From the NCBI GenBank assembly GCA_020630575.1, contig JAHDBD010000018.1:30034-94033 (forward strand): DNA of 64,000 nt. The letters are read 5' to 3'. The translations under genes were made by a program, and so were the position numbers. The stretch is from Bernardetia sp. GTDB lineage: Bacteria; Bacteroidota; Bacteroidia; Cytophagales; Bernardetiaceae. Positions within the stretch are counted from its first letter, which is position 1. Each line of letters begins with the position of its first letter. Positions 56,387 to 64,000 of the stretch are shown piece by piece. The notes under the pieces were generated by a model, which was given only the letters and a program-made list of their open reading frames with translations, was not told the origin of the DNA and searched no databases.

Positions 56387-57436
56387 ATGAAAATTAAATT
56401 CACTTTATTTTTTGCTGTTTTTGTGATTACTATTTGCTCTTTTTCTTTTGTGGCTGCTCAAGATACAACTGAAAAACTAGAAGGGAAATTAGAAAATAAG
56501 ATGAAAAATATTATAGGTAAAAAATGGGGATTAGCTCATTACATAGAAGTTTATATTGATGAATCAGACACGCTCTTCAGTGTTAGAGATTGTGAAAAAG
56601 AATTTTTAGAATTAAAGGAAGACAAAAGTTATAATTTTTCTGCTTTTGATAGAACAGAAAAAGGAACTTGGCAAACAGAAAATGATTCTACTTTTGTATT
56701 GAAGAAACCAAATGGTAAAGTACTTAGAAGATATGAAATTTATGGTATTTCATCACTATCAAATTCTACAAGTAGTTTTGATAGTATGGCTATTTTGGAT
56801 ATTACTCAGCGAAATACATATTTAGAAGTTTATGCAGAATGTAAAGCAAATGATGTGAGTCAGTTTTATGATTCTCGTTCTCTTTTTCAAGAAACTATAG
56901 GTTGGGGAATTGTTGGAGGAATTCAGTATTACAAAAGCCCTGTTTTAGAAATTGGAATTGCTAAAGCAAAATGGAACTGGAAAAAAACTTTTTTTGCTGT
57001 TTCTCTCTCTGGAGAAATTGCTCCTTTTAATAATTCATTTAAAGAAGAGTTTGAATTGCGAGAAAACTCATTAGGAACAATTGATTCTATTCAAACTTCT
57101 CCTTGGAAAAACTACTATGGATTGGCTCTTACAGGTTGGACTCAATCTTGGGTAGCCTTAGGAGGTGCGCTTACTGTTCACTCAGATGGTGACAAAATAA
57201 ACCCTGGCGCACGTATTTTGATGGGCGTTTCTCCTAGAACTTTATTTGGAAGTGGTAATGCTGGTAAAATAGGAAATGCTTTACATCTTACGTATTCTTA
57301 CCAATTTCTTTTTGTTCCACAAGGTTTGGATAAAGTAATTAGTAATCTCAATCGCCATGCATTTTCGCTTCGTTTTGTAATTCCTGTCAAAACTAGAGAG
57401 GTAGAAACTCGTAAGATTTTAGATTATGAAAACTAA
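56387..57436 (+). CDS. Secreted hypothetical protein
   Basis: A 349-residue protein with signal peptide (cleavage near VAAQD). The N-terminal half has a lipocalin-like strand pattern (DKSYNFSAFDRTEKGTWQTE). The C-terminal half looks like paired amphipathic strands (GWGIVGGIQYY, WVALGGALTVHSDG, GNALHLTYSYQFLF, HAFSLRFVIPV) and may be an outer-membrane or surface domain. No family recognised. Confidence 0.8.
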   Translation: MKIKFTLFFAVFVITICSFSFVAAQDTTEKLEGKLENKMKNIIGKKWGLAHYIEVYIDESDTLFSVRDCEKEFLELKEDKSYNFSAFDRTEKGTWQTENDSTFVLKKPNGKVLRRYEIYGISSLSNSTSSFDSMAILDITQRNTYLEVYAECKANDVSQFYDSRSLFQETIGWGIVGGIQYYKSPVLEIGIAKAKWNWKKTFFAVSLSGEIAPFNNSFKEEFELRENSLGTIDSIQTSPWKNYYGLALTGWTQSWVALGGALTVHSDGDKINPGARILMGVSPRTLFGSGNAGKIGNALHLTYSYQFLFVPQGLDKVISNLNRHAFSLRFVIPVKTREVETRKILDYEN

Positions 57437-57474
57437 ATCATTCTTACAAATCAAAATTCATTTCTGTAAGGTTG

Positions 57475-57524
57475 TTGTGAGTTCAGTTCCCCAAAACTGA
57501 ATAGCCGTATTTGATAGCTCACAA
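57475..57524. repeat. Two-level palindrome
   Basis: TTGTGAG (57475-57481) pairs with CTCACAA (57518-57524), enclosing an inner stem TTCAGTT (57482-57488) and AACTGAA (57495-57501). It lies in the gap between two plus-strand genes. Confidence 0.5.
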
Positions 57525-57544
57525 ATCATAATTTTTATATTAGA

Positions 57545-57778
57545 ATGACAAAGGCATTTTATTTTGTGTTTATCTTTTTGTCAGTTTTACTAATAGGTGA
57601 GTTATTTTGGCTCTTAGAAAAATTATTATTTGTAAAATATAATTTAGAGAGTACCAATATGAGTAATTACATATACTCTTTATTAGATGAGTTTTCTTTC
57701 ATAATTATTTGTCATTTTTTAAGTTGTTTGGTTACTCTATTAGTTTTATTCAAAATAACATTTCAAAAGTCAAAATAA
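57545..57778 (+). CDS. Small two-span membrane protein
   Basis: A 77-residue protein with two hydrophobic segments, residues ~5-27 (FYFVFIFLSVLLIGELFWLL) and ~50-72, joined by a polar loop with SNYIYSLLDE. No family recognised. It lies 108 bp after the preceding gene, with a palindrome in between. Confidence 0.6.
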   Translation: MTKAFYFVFIFLSVLLIGELFWLLEKLLFVKYNLESTNMSNYIYSLLDEFSFIIICHFLSCLVTLLVLFKITFQKSK

Positions 57779-57940
57779 AAGCTAACTATCCAAATTTATG
57801 TTGATTTCAAGCAAATTTGCAAAACAAAACTAGTTTTCTGTGATGAAAATTCTGACAATTATTAAAATCAAAATTCATTTACTTATTTTTGAAGTTATTA
57901 ATAAATGACATTCAAACAATATTCTTTATAAACCTTGCTG

Positions 57941-57974
57941 TTATTGGTGTTTTAGCGTAGCGACACCAACAACA
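57941..57974. repeat. Intergenic palindrome upstream of the phosphohexomutase gene
   Basis: TTGGTGT (57944-57950) pairs with ACACCAA (57963-57969). The surrounding TTATTGGTGT is shared with the right arm of the element in the nrdA-ftsY gap. Confidence 0.5.
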
Positions 57975-57989
57975 TAGAAACTATTTTTT

Positions 57990-59744
57990 ATGCTAGAAAC
58001 AACTATTCAACAAAAAGTTAATCATTGGTTAGACGGAAATTATGACAATGAAACTAAGCAAGCCATCAAAAAACTATCTGAAACTGACCTTACAGATGCT
58101 TTCTATAAAGATTTAGAATTTGGAACAGGTGGACTTCGTGGACTTATGGGAGTTGGCACAAACCGAATGAACCGTTATACAGTCGGTGCAGCTACTCAAG
58201 GACTTTCAAATTACCTCAAAAAATCATTTCCAAATAAAAAAGAAGGAGAAATTAGTGTTGCTATTGCCTACGATAGCCGTAATAACTCGCCTGAATTTGC
58301 TCAAATTGTGGCTGATATTTTTTCTGCCAATGATATAAAAGTATATTTATTTACTGCACTGCGTCCTACTCCAGAGCTTTCTTTTGCCATTCGTTATTTG
58401 GGTTGCAAAAGTGGTGTTGTCTTGACAGCTTCACACAATCCGAAGGAATATAACGGTTATAAAGCCTATTGGGAAGATGGTGGACAAGTAGTTGCGCCTC
58501 ACGACAAAAATATCATCACAGAAGTACAGGCTATAAAAAGTATAGAAGAAATTAAATTTGAAGGAAAATCTGAGTTGATACAAAAAATAGATGAAGAAGT
58601 AGATAAACCTTATATTTCTCAACTTATTAGTTCTCTAGCAGACCCAAAAACGAAAGAAGTAATTAAAAGACAAAGCGACCTTTCTATCGTTTATACGCCT
58701 TTGCACGGAACAGGAATCACACTTATTCCACAAGTTTTAAAAGAATTAGGTTTCAAAAACATACATAATGTAGAAGAACAAACTAGCGCAGACGGAAATT
58801 TTCCAACAGTAGTTTATCCAAACCCAGAGGAAGCTGAAGCAATGACTTTAGCTCTTAAAAAAGCAAAAGAAGTAAATGCTGATGTTGTGATGGCTACTGA
58901 CCCAGATGCCGATAGAGTAGGAGTTGCAGTAAAGAATAAGGAAGAAGAATTTGTTTTGCTAAACGGAAATCAAACACTTGCTTTATTGGTGGCTTATAAT
59001 TTGGAAGCATGGAAAAATGCAGAAAAATTAAATGGCAATCAAATGGTTATAAAGACCATTGTAACGACAGAATTGATAAAAGAAATTACTCAAAAATATG
59101 GTGTAAATCTTTATGATACTTTGACAGGTTTCAAACATATTGCTGCACTTATTGAAAGTAAAAAACAAGCAGGTAGTAAGGAAGAGTTTATTTTAGGAGG
59201 AGAAGAAAGTTATGGTTATCTGATTGGTGATGAAGTTCGTGATAAAGATGGAGTTGCTTCGTGTGCAAGTATTGCACTTTTGGCAGCTTATGCAAAAGAC
59301 AAAGGTTTTTCTCTTTTCGAATGGCTGATTGAAATCTATAAAGAATATGGTTTTTATTTGGAAGAACTTGTTTCTATTACTAAAAAAGGACAACAAGGAG
59401 CTTCACAGATAGAAGAAATGATGAAAACATTTAGACAAAATCCTCCAAAAAAATTAGCAGGAAGTGATTTGTTATCTGTCTATGACTATCAAAATCAAAC
59501 TATTTTAGATGTTCAGAAAGGAACTTCTAATCCAATGGAAACAGATTTACCAAAATCTAATGTACTTGCTTTTTATACAGAAGATGGAAGTAAAATAAGT
59601 ATGCGACCTTCGGGAACAGAACCAAAAATCAAATTCTATTTTTCTGTAAAAGATGATTTAGATAGAACAGAGGATTATGAAAAAGTAAAAGAAGGACTTC
59701 AAGCAAAAATTCAAAAACAGATTTCTGATTTGGGGATTAATTAA
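57990..59744 (+). CDS. Phosphoglucomutase / phosphomannomutase (alpha-D-phosphohexomutase)
   Basis: A 584-residue enzyme of the long phosphohexomutase type. The phosphoserine loop is TASHNPKEYNGY, the metal-binding loop ATDPDADRVG, the sugar-specificity loop GGEESYGY, and the phosphate-binding loop MRPSGTEPKIK. It interconverts hexose 1- and 6-phosphates for polysaccharide and central metabolism. It has its own terminator and appears monocistronic. Confidence 0.95.
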   Translation: MLETTIQQKVNHWLDGNYDNETKQAIKKLSETDLTDAFYKDLEFGTGGLRGLMGVGTNRMNRYTVGAATQGLSNYLKKSFPNKKEGEISVAIAYDSRNNSPEFAQIVADIFSANDIKVYLFTALRPTPELSFAIRYLGCKSGVVLTASHNPKEYNGYKAYWEDGGQVVAPHDKNIITEVQAIKSIEEIKFEGKSELIQKIDEEVDKPYISQLISSLADPKTKEVIKRQSDLSIVYTPLHGTGITLIPQVLKELGFKNIHNVEEQTSADGNFPTVVYPNPEEAEAMTLALKKAKEVNADVVMATDPDADRVGVAVKNKEEEFVLLNGNQTLALLVAYNLEAWKNAEKLNGNQMVIKTIVTTELIKEITQKYGVNLYDTLTGFKHIAALIESKKQAGSKEEFILGGEESYGYLIGDEVRDKDGVASCASIALLAAYAKDKGFSLFEWLIEIYKEYGFYLEELVSITKKGQQGASQIEEMMKTFRQNPPKKLAGSDLLSVYDYQNQTILDVQKGTSNPMETDLPKSNVLAFYTEDGSKISMRPSGTEPKIKFYFSVKDDLDRTEDYEKVKEGLQAKIQKQISDLGIN

Positions 59745-59763
59745 ACCTTGATGTATTATTTTA

Positions 59764-59806
59764 TTAAGCCTCTTTTAAATAAATTTCATTCAAAGGAGGC
59801 TTTTTT
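59764..59806 (+). terminator. Intrinsic terminator after the phosphohexomutase gene
   Basis: AAGCCTC plus TTT (from 59766) pairs with AAAGGAGGCTT (59792-59802) with a one-base bulge, then T residues. Confidence 0.75.
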
Positions 59807-59870
59807 AGTCAAAATTCAAAAAAACATACATATTTTAACAACATACAGACGTGAAATTAAAAAATATAAT

Positions 59871-59878
59871 TACCTTTG
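59871..59878 (+). promoter_or_regulatory. Possible -7 promoter element very near a start codon
   Basis: TACCTTTG at 59871-59878 fits TAnnTTTG but ends only three bases before the ATG at 59882, and no TTG is found at the right upstream distance. If used, the mRNA would be nearly leaderless or start inside the gene. Confidence 0.25.
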
Positions 59879-59881
59879 TGT

Positions 59882-60478
59882 ATGTTAAAACAAAACTTAC
59901 TTATTCGTTGTCTTACAAGACTATATCTCTTTTTTACTCTAACTATTGGAGTAATTCATTTTTCTAATGCACAAGATAGTTTTTCTTATAAAGATTACTT
60001 TCCAAAACAAAAAGTAGATTCTGTTCAATGGTATTATGGAGCAATAGCAAAAGAAGACGCTGAAAAGATTGATAGTACAAAACCTGTAAGCCAAAACTTA
60101 GAGTTATATTTTAGGAATGATGAGTTTCCTTTTGATAATCCTGCACCACTTTTAGAAAGTTATTTTGAAAAAAGAGCTGTTTTGACAGATGTATTAGATA
60201 TTCAACAATTAGTACAAATTTTTCCTACAACGAGCTGTGAAAGTTATTCAGTAACCCGTTGTGGAGCTATATATAGAGATATTTTAGTTTTTTATAAAGA
60301 TGGAGTTCCTATTTCAGTTTTGAAAATTTGTTTTTCTTGTAAAGCAATCTGTTTTGTGAGTAGTAATGGAGAACAAGACAAAAATGCAAAATGTCTTGCA
60401 AATCCTCTTTCAATCAAAGAAATTGCTAAAGAGTGGGTTCGAAGAGGTTGGATTGATTTGAGAAGTGCTAGTAGATAA
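59882..60478 (+). CDS. Secreted hypothetical protein
   Basis: A 198-residue protein from ATG at 59882 with a signal peptide (cleavage near SNAQD). The mature part has several Tyr/Phe-rich strands and four or five Cys residues (TSCESYSVTRCGA, KICFSCKAICF), which may form disulfides. It ends with a helix EIAKEWVRRGWIDLR. No family recognised. It is convergent with the phosphoesterase gene, whose end is 2 bp away. Confidence 0.75.
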   Translation: MLKQNLLIRCLTRLYLFFTLTIGVIHFSNAQDSFSYKDYFPKQKVDSVQWYYGAIAKEDAEKIDSTKPVSQNLELYFRNDEFPFDNPAPLLESYFEKRAVLTDVLDIQQLVQIFPTTSCESYSVTRCGAIYRDILVFYKDGVPISVLKICFSCKAICFVSSNGEQDKNAKCLANPLSIKEIAKEWVRRGWIDLRSASR

Positions 60479-60480
60479 AA

Positions 60481-60999
60481 TTATACGTTATCTTCCTCTG
60501 TAATCGTTCCTCGTTTTCCTAGTTCTATTACTTCTACATTTGTGATTTTGGAGTTATTTATTTCTAATCGAATAAGCGTTCTTATATAATGAAATCCATG
60601 TTTTCCTGCTGCTCCCGAATTAAAATGTATCAGATTTCTTTTAGGGTCAGGCATTATTTTTAAAATATGCGAATGTCCACACACAAAAATTCTAGGTTTT
60701 ATTTCGTCTAATTCTTTCTTCACTTCTGGTTTATAATTGGGTGGATATCCTCCAATATGTGTCATAAAAACTTTCAGTCCTTCACAATCAAAAATCTGAT
60801 TTTTGGGATAACGAACCCTCATTTTTTGGTCGTCAATATTTCCATAGACAAAAATAGTTGGTTTGAAGGCTTCTAATTCATCTGCTACTTCTATACTTCC
60901 AATATCTCCTGCGTGCCAAAGTTGATCGCAGTTTTTAAAGTAATTTTTTACTTGTGGGTCTAAATATGAATGTGTATCTGAAATAATTCCTATTTTCAT
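60481..60999 (-). CDS. YfcE-like metallophosphoesterase
   Basis: A 172-residue enzyme from ATG at 60999; an in-frame ATG at 61035 adds 12 residues before the first beta strand. The metallophosphoesterase motifs are complete: GIISDTHS, HAGDIGS, VYGNID, THIGG and CGHSHI. It hydrolyses phosphodiesters with a two-metal centre; the natural substrate is not known. It is cytoplasmic. Confidence 0.93.
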   Translation of the reverse strand: MKIGIISDTHSYLDPQVKNYFKNCDQLWHAGDIGSIEVADELEAFKPTIFVYGNIDDQKMRVRYPKNQIFDCEGLKVFMTHIGGYPPNYKPEVKKELDEIKPRIFVCGHSHILKIMPDPKRNLIHFNSGAAGKHGFHYIRTLIRLEINNSKITNVEVIELGKRGTITEEDNV

Positions 61000-61104
61000 T
61001 TTATGTTTTGATTCTGTTTTTTGAATAATGACCAATTTACAAACAAAATCCTTCTCTAAATAAATCAGAAAAGGATTTGTGAATTTTTTAGTAAGAAAAC
61101 TAAA

Positions 61105-62193
61105 TTATGCTTTTTGAGTTTCTTCTTTTAAAGTTGGATAATCTGTATACCCTTCTGCTCCCGATGTATAGAATGTATCTGGATTTGGGTCGTTAAGATG
61201 AGCATCTTCTTTCATTCTTTCTACTAAATCAGGATTAGAAATAAATGAACGACCAAAAGCTACTAAATCTCCCAAGCCATCTTTCAAATCTTTTTCAGCT
61301 CTTTCTTTATCATAACCACCACTGATAATGATTGTTCCTCCAAAAGCATCTCTAATTTTTTGTTTTACAGAAAGAGTAACCTCAGGCGCACCTACTGAAG
61401 AATGATCTACAATATGAATATAAGCAAGGTTAAGTTTACCTAATTCTTTTGCCAAATACTCATAAAACTCTTCGACACCTTCAAAAACTCCTGTACTATT
61501 ATAAACTCCATAAGGAGAAAGACGAATACCTACTTTTTCTGCTCCAATTTCTGCAATAGTTGCTTTTGCTATTTCTAATGCAAATTTTGCTCTTGCTTCA
61601 TTGTTTCCATTATAACTATTGTCTAAAGAATTTACAAGAGGATTTAAAAACTGTTCTATTAAATAACCATTTGCACCATGTAATTCGACACCGTCAAAAT
61701 CTGCCTTTATAGCATTCTTTGCACTATTTACATATTCCTGAATCGTATTTTTGATTTCACTTTCAGTCATTAGTTTTGCTGCTGGGTACGATTTCAAACC
61801 TTCCTGATCAGTGTACATCTCACCTTCTACTGGAGTTGTAGTTGTACCCAATACTTCAGCATCTTTTGCCATATTAAGAGGGTGTGAAACTCTACCTGTG
61901 TGCATCAATTGCATGAAAATTTTTGCTCCTCCTTTATGAACCTCTTCAGCTACTTTTTTCCAACCCTTAGTTTGAGCATCGGAAAAAGCACCAGGAATAC
62001 GTGGATAGCCCAAACCATTTGGCGAAGGACTAACTCCTTCTGTAATAAGTAAACCAGCACTAGAACGTTGAGCATAATAAGTTGCCATCAAATCATTTGG
62101 AATGTTGTCTATTGCTCTTGAGCGAGTAAGAGGTGCCATCACAACACGATTTTGAAGAGTTATATTTCCAAGTTTGAATGAGTCAAAAAGCAT
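61105..62193 (-). CDS. Old Yellow Enzyme family alkene reductase (NemA-like)
   Basis: A 362-residue flavoprotein from ATG at 62193; an upstream ATG at 62220 adds nine unneeded residues. OYE features are MAPLTRSRA, the substrate-binding HGANGY motif with its His/Asn pair, IGIRLSPYG-type strand with VGIRLSPYG, and the FMN phosphate-binding AFGRSFISNP. It reduces activated alkenes and nitro compounds with NAD(P)H. A promoter and a TetR-type inverted repeat lie just upstream, so induction by electrophiles is plausible. Confidence 0.94.
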   Translation of the reverse strand: MLFDSFKLGNITLQNRVVMAPLTRSRAIDNIPNDLMATYYAQRSSAGLLITEGVSPSPNGLGYPRIPGAFSDAQTKGWKKVAEEVHKGGAKIFMQLMHTGRVSHPLNMAKDAEVLGTTTTPVEGEMYTDQEGLKSYPAAKLMTESEIKNTIQEYVNSAKNAIKADFDGVELHGANGYLIEQFLNPLVNSLDNSYNGNNEARAKFALEIAKATIAEIGAEKVGIRLSPYGVYNSTGVFEGVEEFYEYLAKELGKLNLAYIHIVDHSSVGAPEVTLSVKQKIRDAFGGTIIISGGYDKERAEKDLKDGLGDLVAFGRSFISNPDLVERMKEDAHLNDPNPDTFYTSGAEGYTDYPTLKEETQKA

Positions 62194-62248
62194 AATGTCT
62201 ATTAAATTTAAAAAAATCAATGAATAAAAAATATGTTGAATAATAACA

Positions 62249-62260
62249 GAACGTTTGTTC
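62249..62260. promoter_or_regulatory. Candidate TetR-type operator
   Basis: GAAC-GTTT-GTTC lies between the -7 element and the OYE start codon, covering the expected transcription start. The spacing and half-site resemble TetR-family operators. No regulator gene is adjacent. Confidence 0.35.
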
Positions 62261-62288
62261 CAAAATTATAACGCATTGATTTATTCAA
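62261..62288 (-). promoter_or_regulatory. Promoter of the OYE gene (TTG-N17-TAATTTTG)
   Basis: On the minus strand TTG (62286-62288) is followed after 17 nt by TAATTTTG (62261-62268), fitting the Bacteroidota consensus. The leader would be about 60 nt. Confidence 0.45.
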
Positions 62289-62342
62289 AGGTTATGTTAA
62301 AATTTATTTATAAAATGGAATTTAGTTAATTTCTGATTTGAT

Positions 62343-62830
62343 TTATTTAGATTCTAATTCATTTTTTGCTGTATTTTCTTCATCAGATAAAGAAGAAGCC
62401 AACAAATTTATATTTTCATAAGGGTCATTTTGCACATTATACATTTCAATACTTCCAGAAGCATCTGCGATAATTTTGTATTTCTGATTTTGCATTTTCT
62501 AAATATCTAATCTGTCACTTTTCATTTCTGAATAAATATATTCTCTGTGTACAGAAGAGTTTGAAGTAAGTAAAGGTTTGAAATTCTTACTATCATTGAT
62601 TTCTGCTGTATTCCAACCTGCAAGTTGTGCAATGGTAGCTGTATTTTCCTGTAATAGTTGCTGCACAAGTAGGCGAATAAATAGTAGCAACCCAAAAACT
62701 GGTAAAACTAAGTCCTGTATTTTTTAGATTATCAATCGTTGGAGTAATAGGGTTTATAATTCCTTCTAAAAAACCACTTGTTGCCTCTTTCCCATATCAT
62801 CAGCAATAATAAAAGAATATTTAGATATTA
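62343..62830 (-). pseudogene. Decayed sulfatase gene
   Basis: The minus strand holds recognisable pieces of a sulfatase in several frames. The N terminus KYSFIIADDMG is followed by a frameshift to a segment with TPTIDNLKNTGLSFTSFW and YSPTCAATITGKY, where the catalytic C-x-P-x-R has become Y-S-P-T-C. An internal deletion of most of the gene then joins to ATIAQLAGWN, REYIYSEMKSD, and after an in-frame TAG at 62499-62501, QKYKIIADASGSIEMYN and NDPYENINLL, the usual sulfatase C terminus. Only about 490 of an expected ~1400 bp remain. Clearly non-functional. Confidence 0.85.
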
Positions 62831-63087
62831 GAAAAGGTTTAAAAGAAAGAAAATACTATCAAAATAAAATAAATAATCAAAAATAGAATAAAAATCACAA
62901 AACAAAATAACTTTAAATCCAATGTTGATAAATTATTTGACAAAGAAATAGAAACAAAATCAATAGTTTTACAAAATAAGCTATCCTTTATTATTTACAA
63001 CAATTCTCATATTACTATTTTGAGGAAATGCGTTTTTTCGTTATGTTACATCTTAATTATAAATAGAGTATTCAAACTAGAAAAAGC

Positions 63088-63720
63088 ATGCTTCAAAAAG
63101 CTAAATATCATTTGTCTAAAGATCCTTTATTTGTTCCTGTATTAGAGAACATAGAAATCAATACATTTAAAGACTTTGAGAATGAAACTCTCAAAAGTGA
63201 GGCAAACGTTATGACTGCTCTTATAAAAGCTATTGTTTCTCAACAACTTTCCGTAAAAGCTGCAAACACTATATATAAACGTTTTCTAGATTTATTTGAT
63301 GTAGTATCACCAAATGCAACTAGTCTATTAGAAACTGATGCTGAAATTTTAAAGTCAGTAGGATTATCAAAACAGAAAATAACTTATATAAGAGAGGTAG
63401 CTTTGTTTTCTCAGAATAACGACATATCTATAGAACTTATCAATCAAAAGAGTAATGAAGAAGTAATAAAGTACCTCACACAAATAAAAGGAGTAGGAAG
63501 ATGGACAGTTGAAATGTTATTAATGTTTACTTTATGGCGTCCAGATGTTTTTCCTGTGGCAGATTTAGGAATCCAACAAGCGATGCAAAAACTTCTAAAA
63601 ACAGATGAAAAAGGAAAAGAGTTAATGAAGGTAATGCATTTGCATTCTGAAAAATGGAAACCATATCGAACTTTTGCAGCAATGTATCTATGGAAATGGA
63701 AAGATAGTGTTAATTTGTAA
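63088..63720 (+). CDS. DNA-3-methyladenine glycosylase (AlkA type, HhH-GPD)
   Basis: A 210-residue DNA glycosylase. The helix-hairpin-helix is IKGVGRWTVEML and the catalytic Asp is in FPVADLGIQ, as in AlkA/Mag. It removes alkylated bases from DNA in base-excision repair. The N-terminal TATA-like domain of E. coli AlkA is absent, as in the shorter Mag-type members. It stands alone near the window end. Confidence 0.92.
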   Translation: MLQKAKYHLSKDPLFVPVLENIEINTFKDFENETLKSEANVMTALIKAIVSQQLSVKAANTIYKRFLDLFDVVSPNATSLLETDAEILKSVGLSKQKITYIREVALFSQNNDISIELINQKSNEEVIKYLTQIKGVGRWTVEMLLMFTLWRPDVFPVADLGIQQAMQKLLKTDEKGKELMKVMHLHSEKWKPYRTFAAMYLWKWKDSVNL

Positions 63721-64000
63721 GCAATTTTACTATATAATAAACCTTATCATAGTTTGAATTTATAGTAGTTCAGATATCTTGTCTGAACATAAAAAGCAGC
63801 GTTTTATCCTATTCAACAGTCTGTAAGACTGGTCTACAAAAACAACCTTGATAATCTTTAATAAGTAAATCTATTTCTAATTACATACAACTTGTTTATA
63901 ATCAACAGCTTGTCTTCTTTGGAAATTTGGGTAAACAAATTAAATCCTAAAAAAGTTTCAAAAAGTCTTATTTTTTTATAGAAATAGTTTGCAGAATTAA
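63721..64000. other. Non-coding end of the window
   Basis: 280 bp without a coding frame. A small palindrome CAGTCT/AGACTG at about 63827-63842 resembles the arms of the element between the dsbA-like gene and cinA. Nothing else noted. Confidence 0.35.

Overview
The window looks like chromosomal DNA of a low-GC (roughly one third G+C) Bacteroidota of the order Cytophagales. A Bernardetia/Flexibacter-like organism is my best guess, made from overall gene style and not from any search. Supporting signs are the rpmB-rpmG-DUF4295-ftsY gene order, DUF4199, DUF4412 and DUF3124 proteins, many short lipoproteins with a Cys lipobox, a C-minus form of L33, and promoters of the Bacteroidota type (TTG, about 20 nt, TAnnTTTG).

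Layout. (1) 1-7.5 kb: a tRNA-associated defence segment on the minus strand. A tyrosine recombinase gene starts beside the 3' end of an initiator tRNA-Met. It is followed at 14 bp by a single-chain restriction-modification enzyme of the Type ISP C-terminal family, and at 46 bp by an ABC/OLD-like ATPase with a possible HEPN ribonuclease motif at its C terminus. The last ~150 bp of the R-M gene is duplicated on the far side of the ATPase gene, so the ATPase sits between two copies of the R-M tail. (2) 7.7-29 kb: ordinary core and envelope genes (era, nuoM, SiaC-like, sterol-desaturase-like, cinA, DsbA-like, site-2 protease, ferritin, BNR-repeat protein, ABC ATPase plus rhodanese, several lipoproteins). 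(3) 29-31.4 kb: glutamate dehydrogenase, then an intergenic region with 14 matches to TTATNCACA in about 690 bp, almost certainly the chromosomal replication origin. (4) 31.4-41.5 kb: nrdA, ftsY, DUF4295, rpmG, rpmB, a KefB-type antiporter, a DUF3124 lipoprotein and coaE. (5) 41.5-52.1 kb: seven co-directional minus-strand genes, the most unusual part of the window. They encode a vWA-like lipoprotein, a multi-pass membrane protein, a tubulin-like GTPase-fold protein, a 1275-residue protein with an actin/Hsp70-type ATPase domain, two proteins that share a C-terminal module (one membrane anchored), and a small single-span membrane protein. Nearly every gap between them carries a different palindrome. 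(6) 52.3-64 kb: an orphan PD-(D/E)XK nuclease, a leucine-rich-repeat protein, envelope proteins, a phosphohexomutase, a YfcE-like phosphoesterase, an Old Yellow Enzyme, a decayed sulfatase and an AlkA-type DNA glycosylase.

How the genes may work together. The first three genes look like a mobile cassette whose integrase, modification/restriction enzyme and ATPase-nuclease are one transcription unit. The 41.5-52.1 kb cluster reads as one envelope-linked machine: a surface or periplasmic vWA lipoprotein, membrane linkers, and two cytoplasmic NTPases of cytoskeletal fold. Its function is unknown to me and is the best candidate here for an undescribed system. No CRISPR array, rRNA or insertion sequence was seen.
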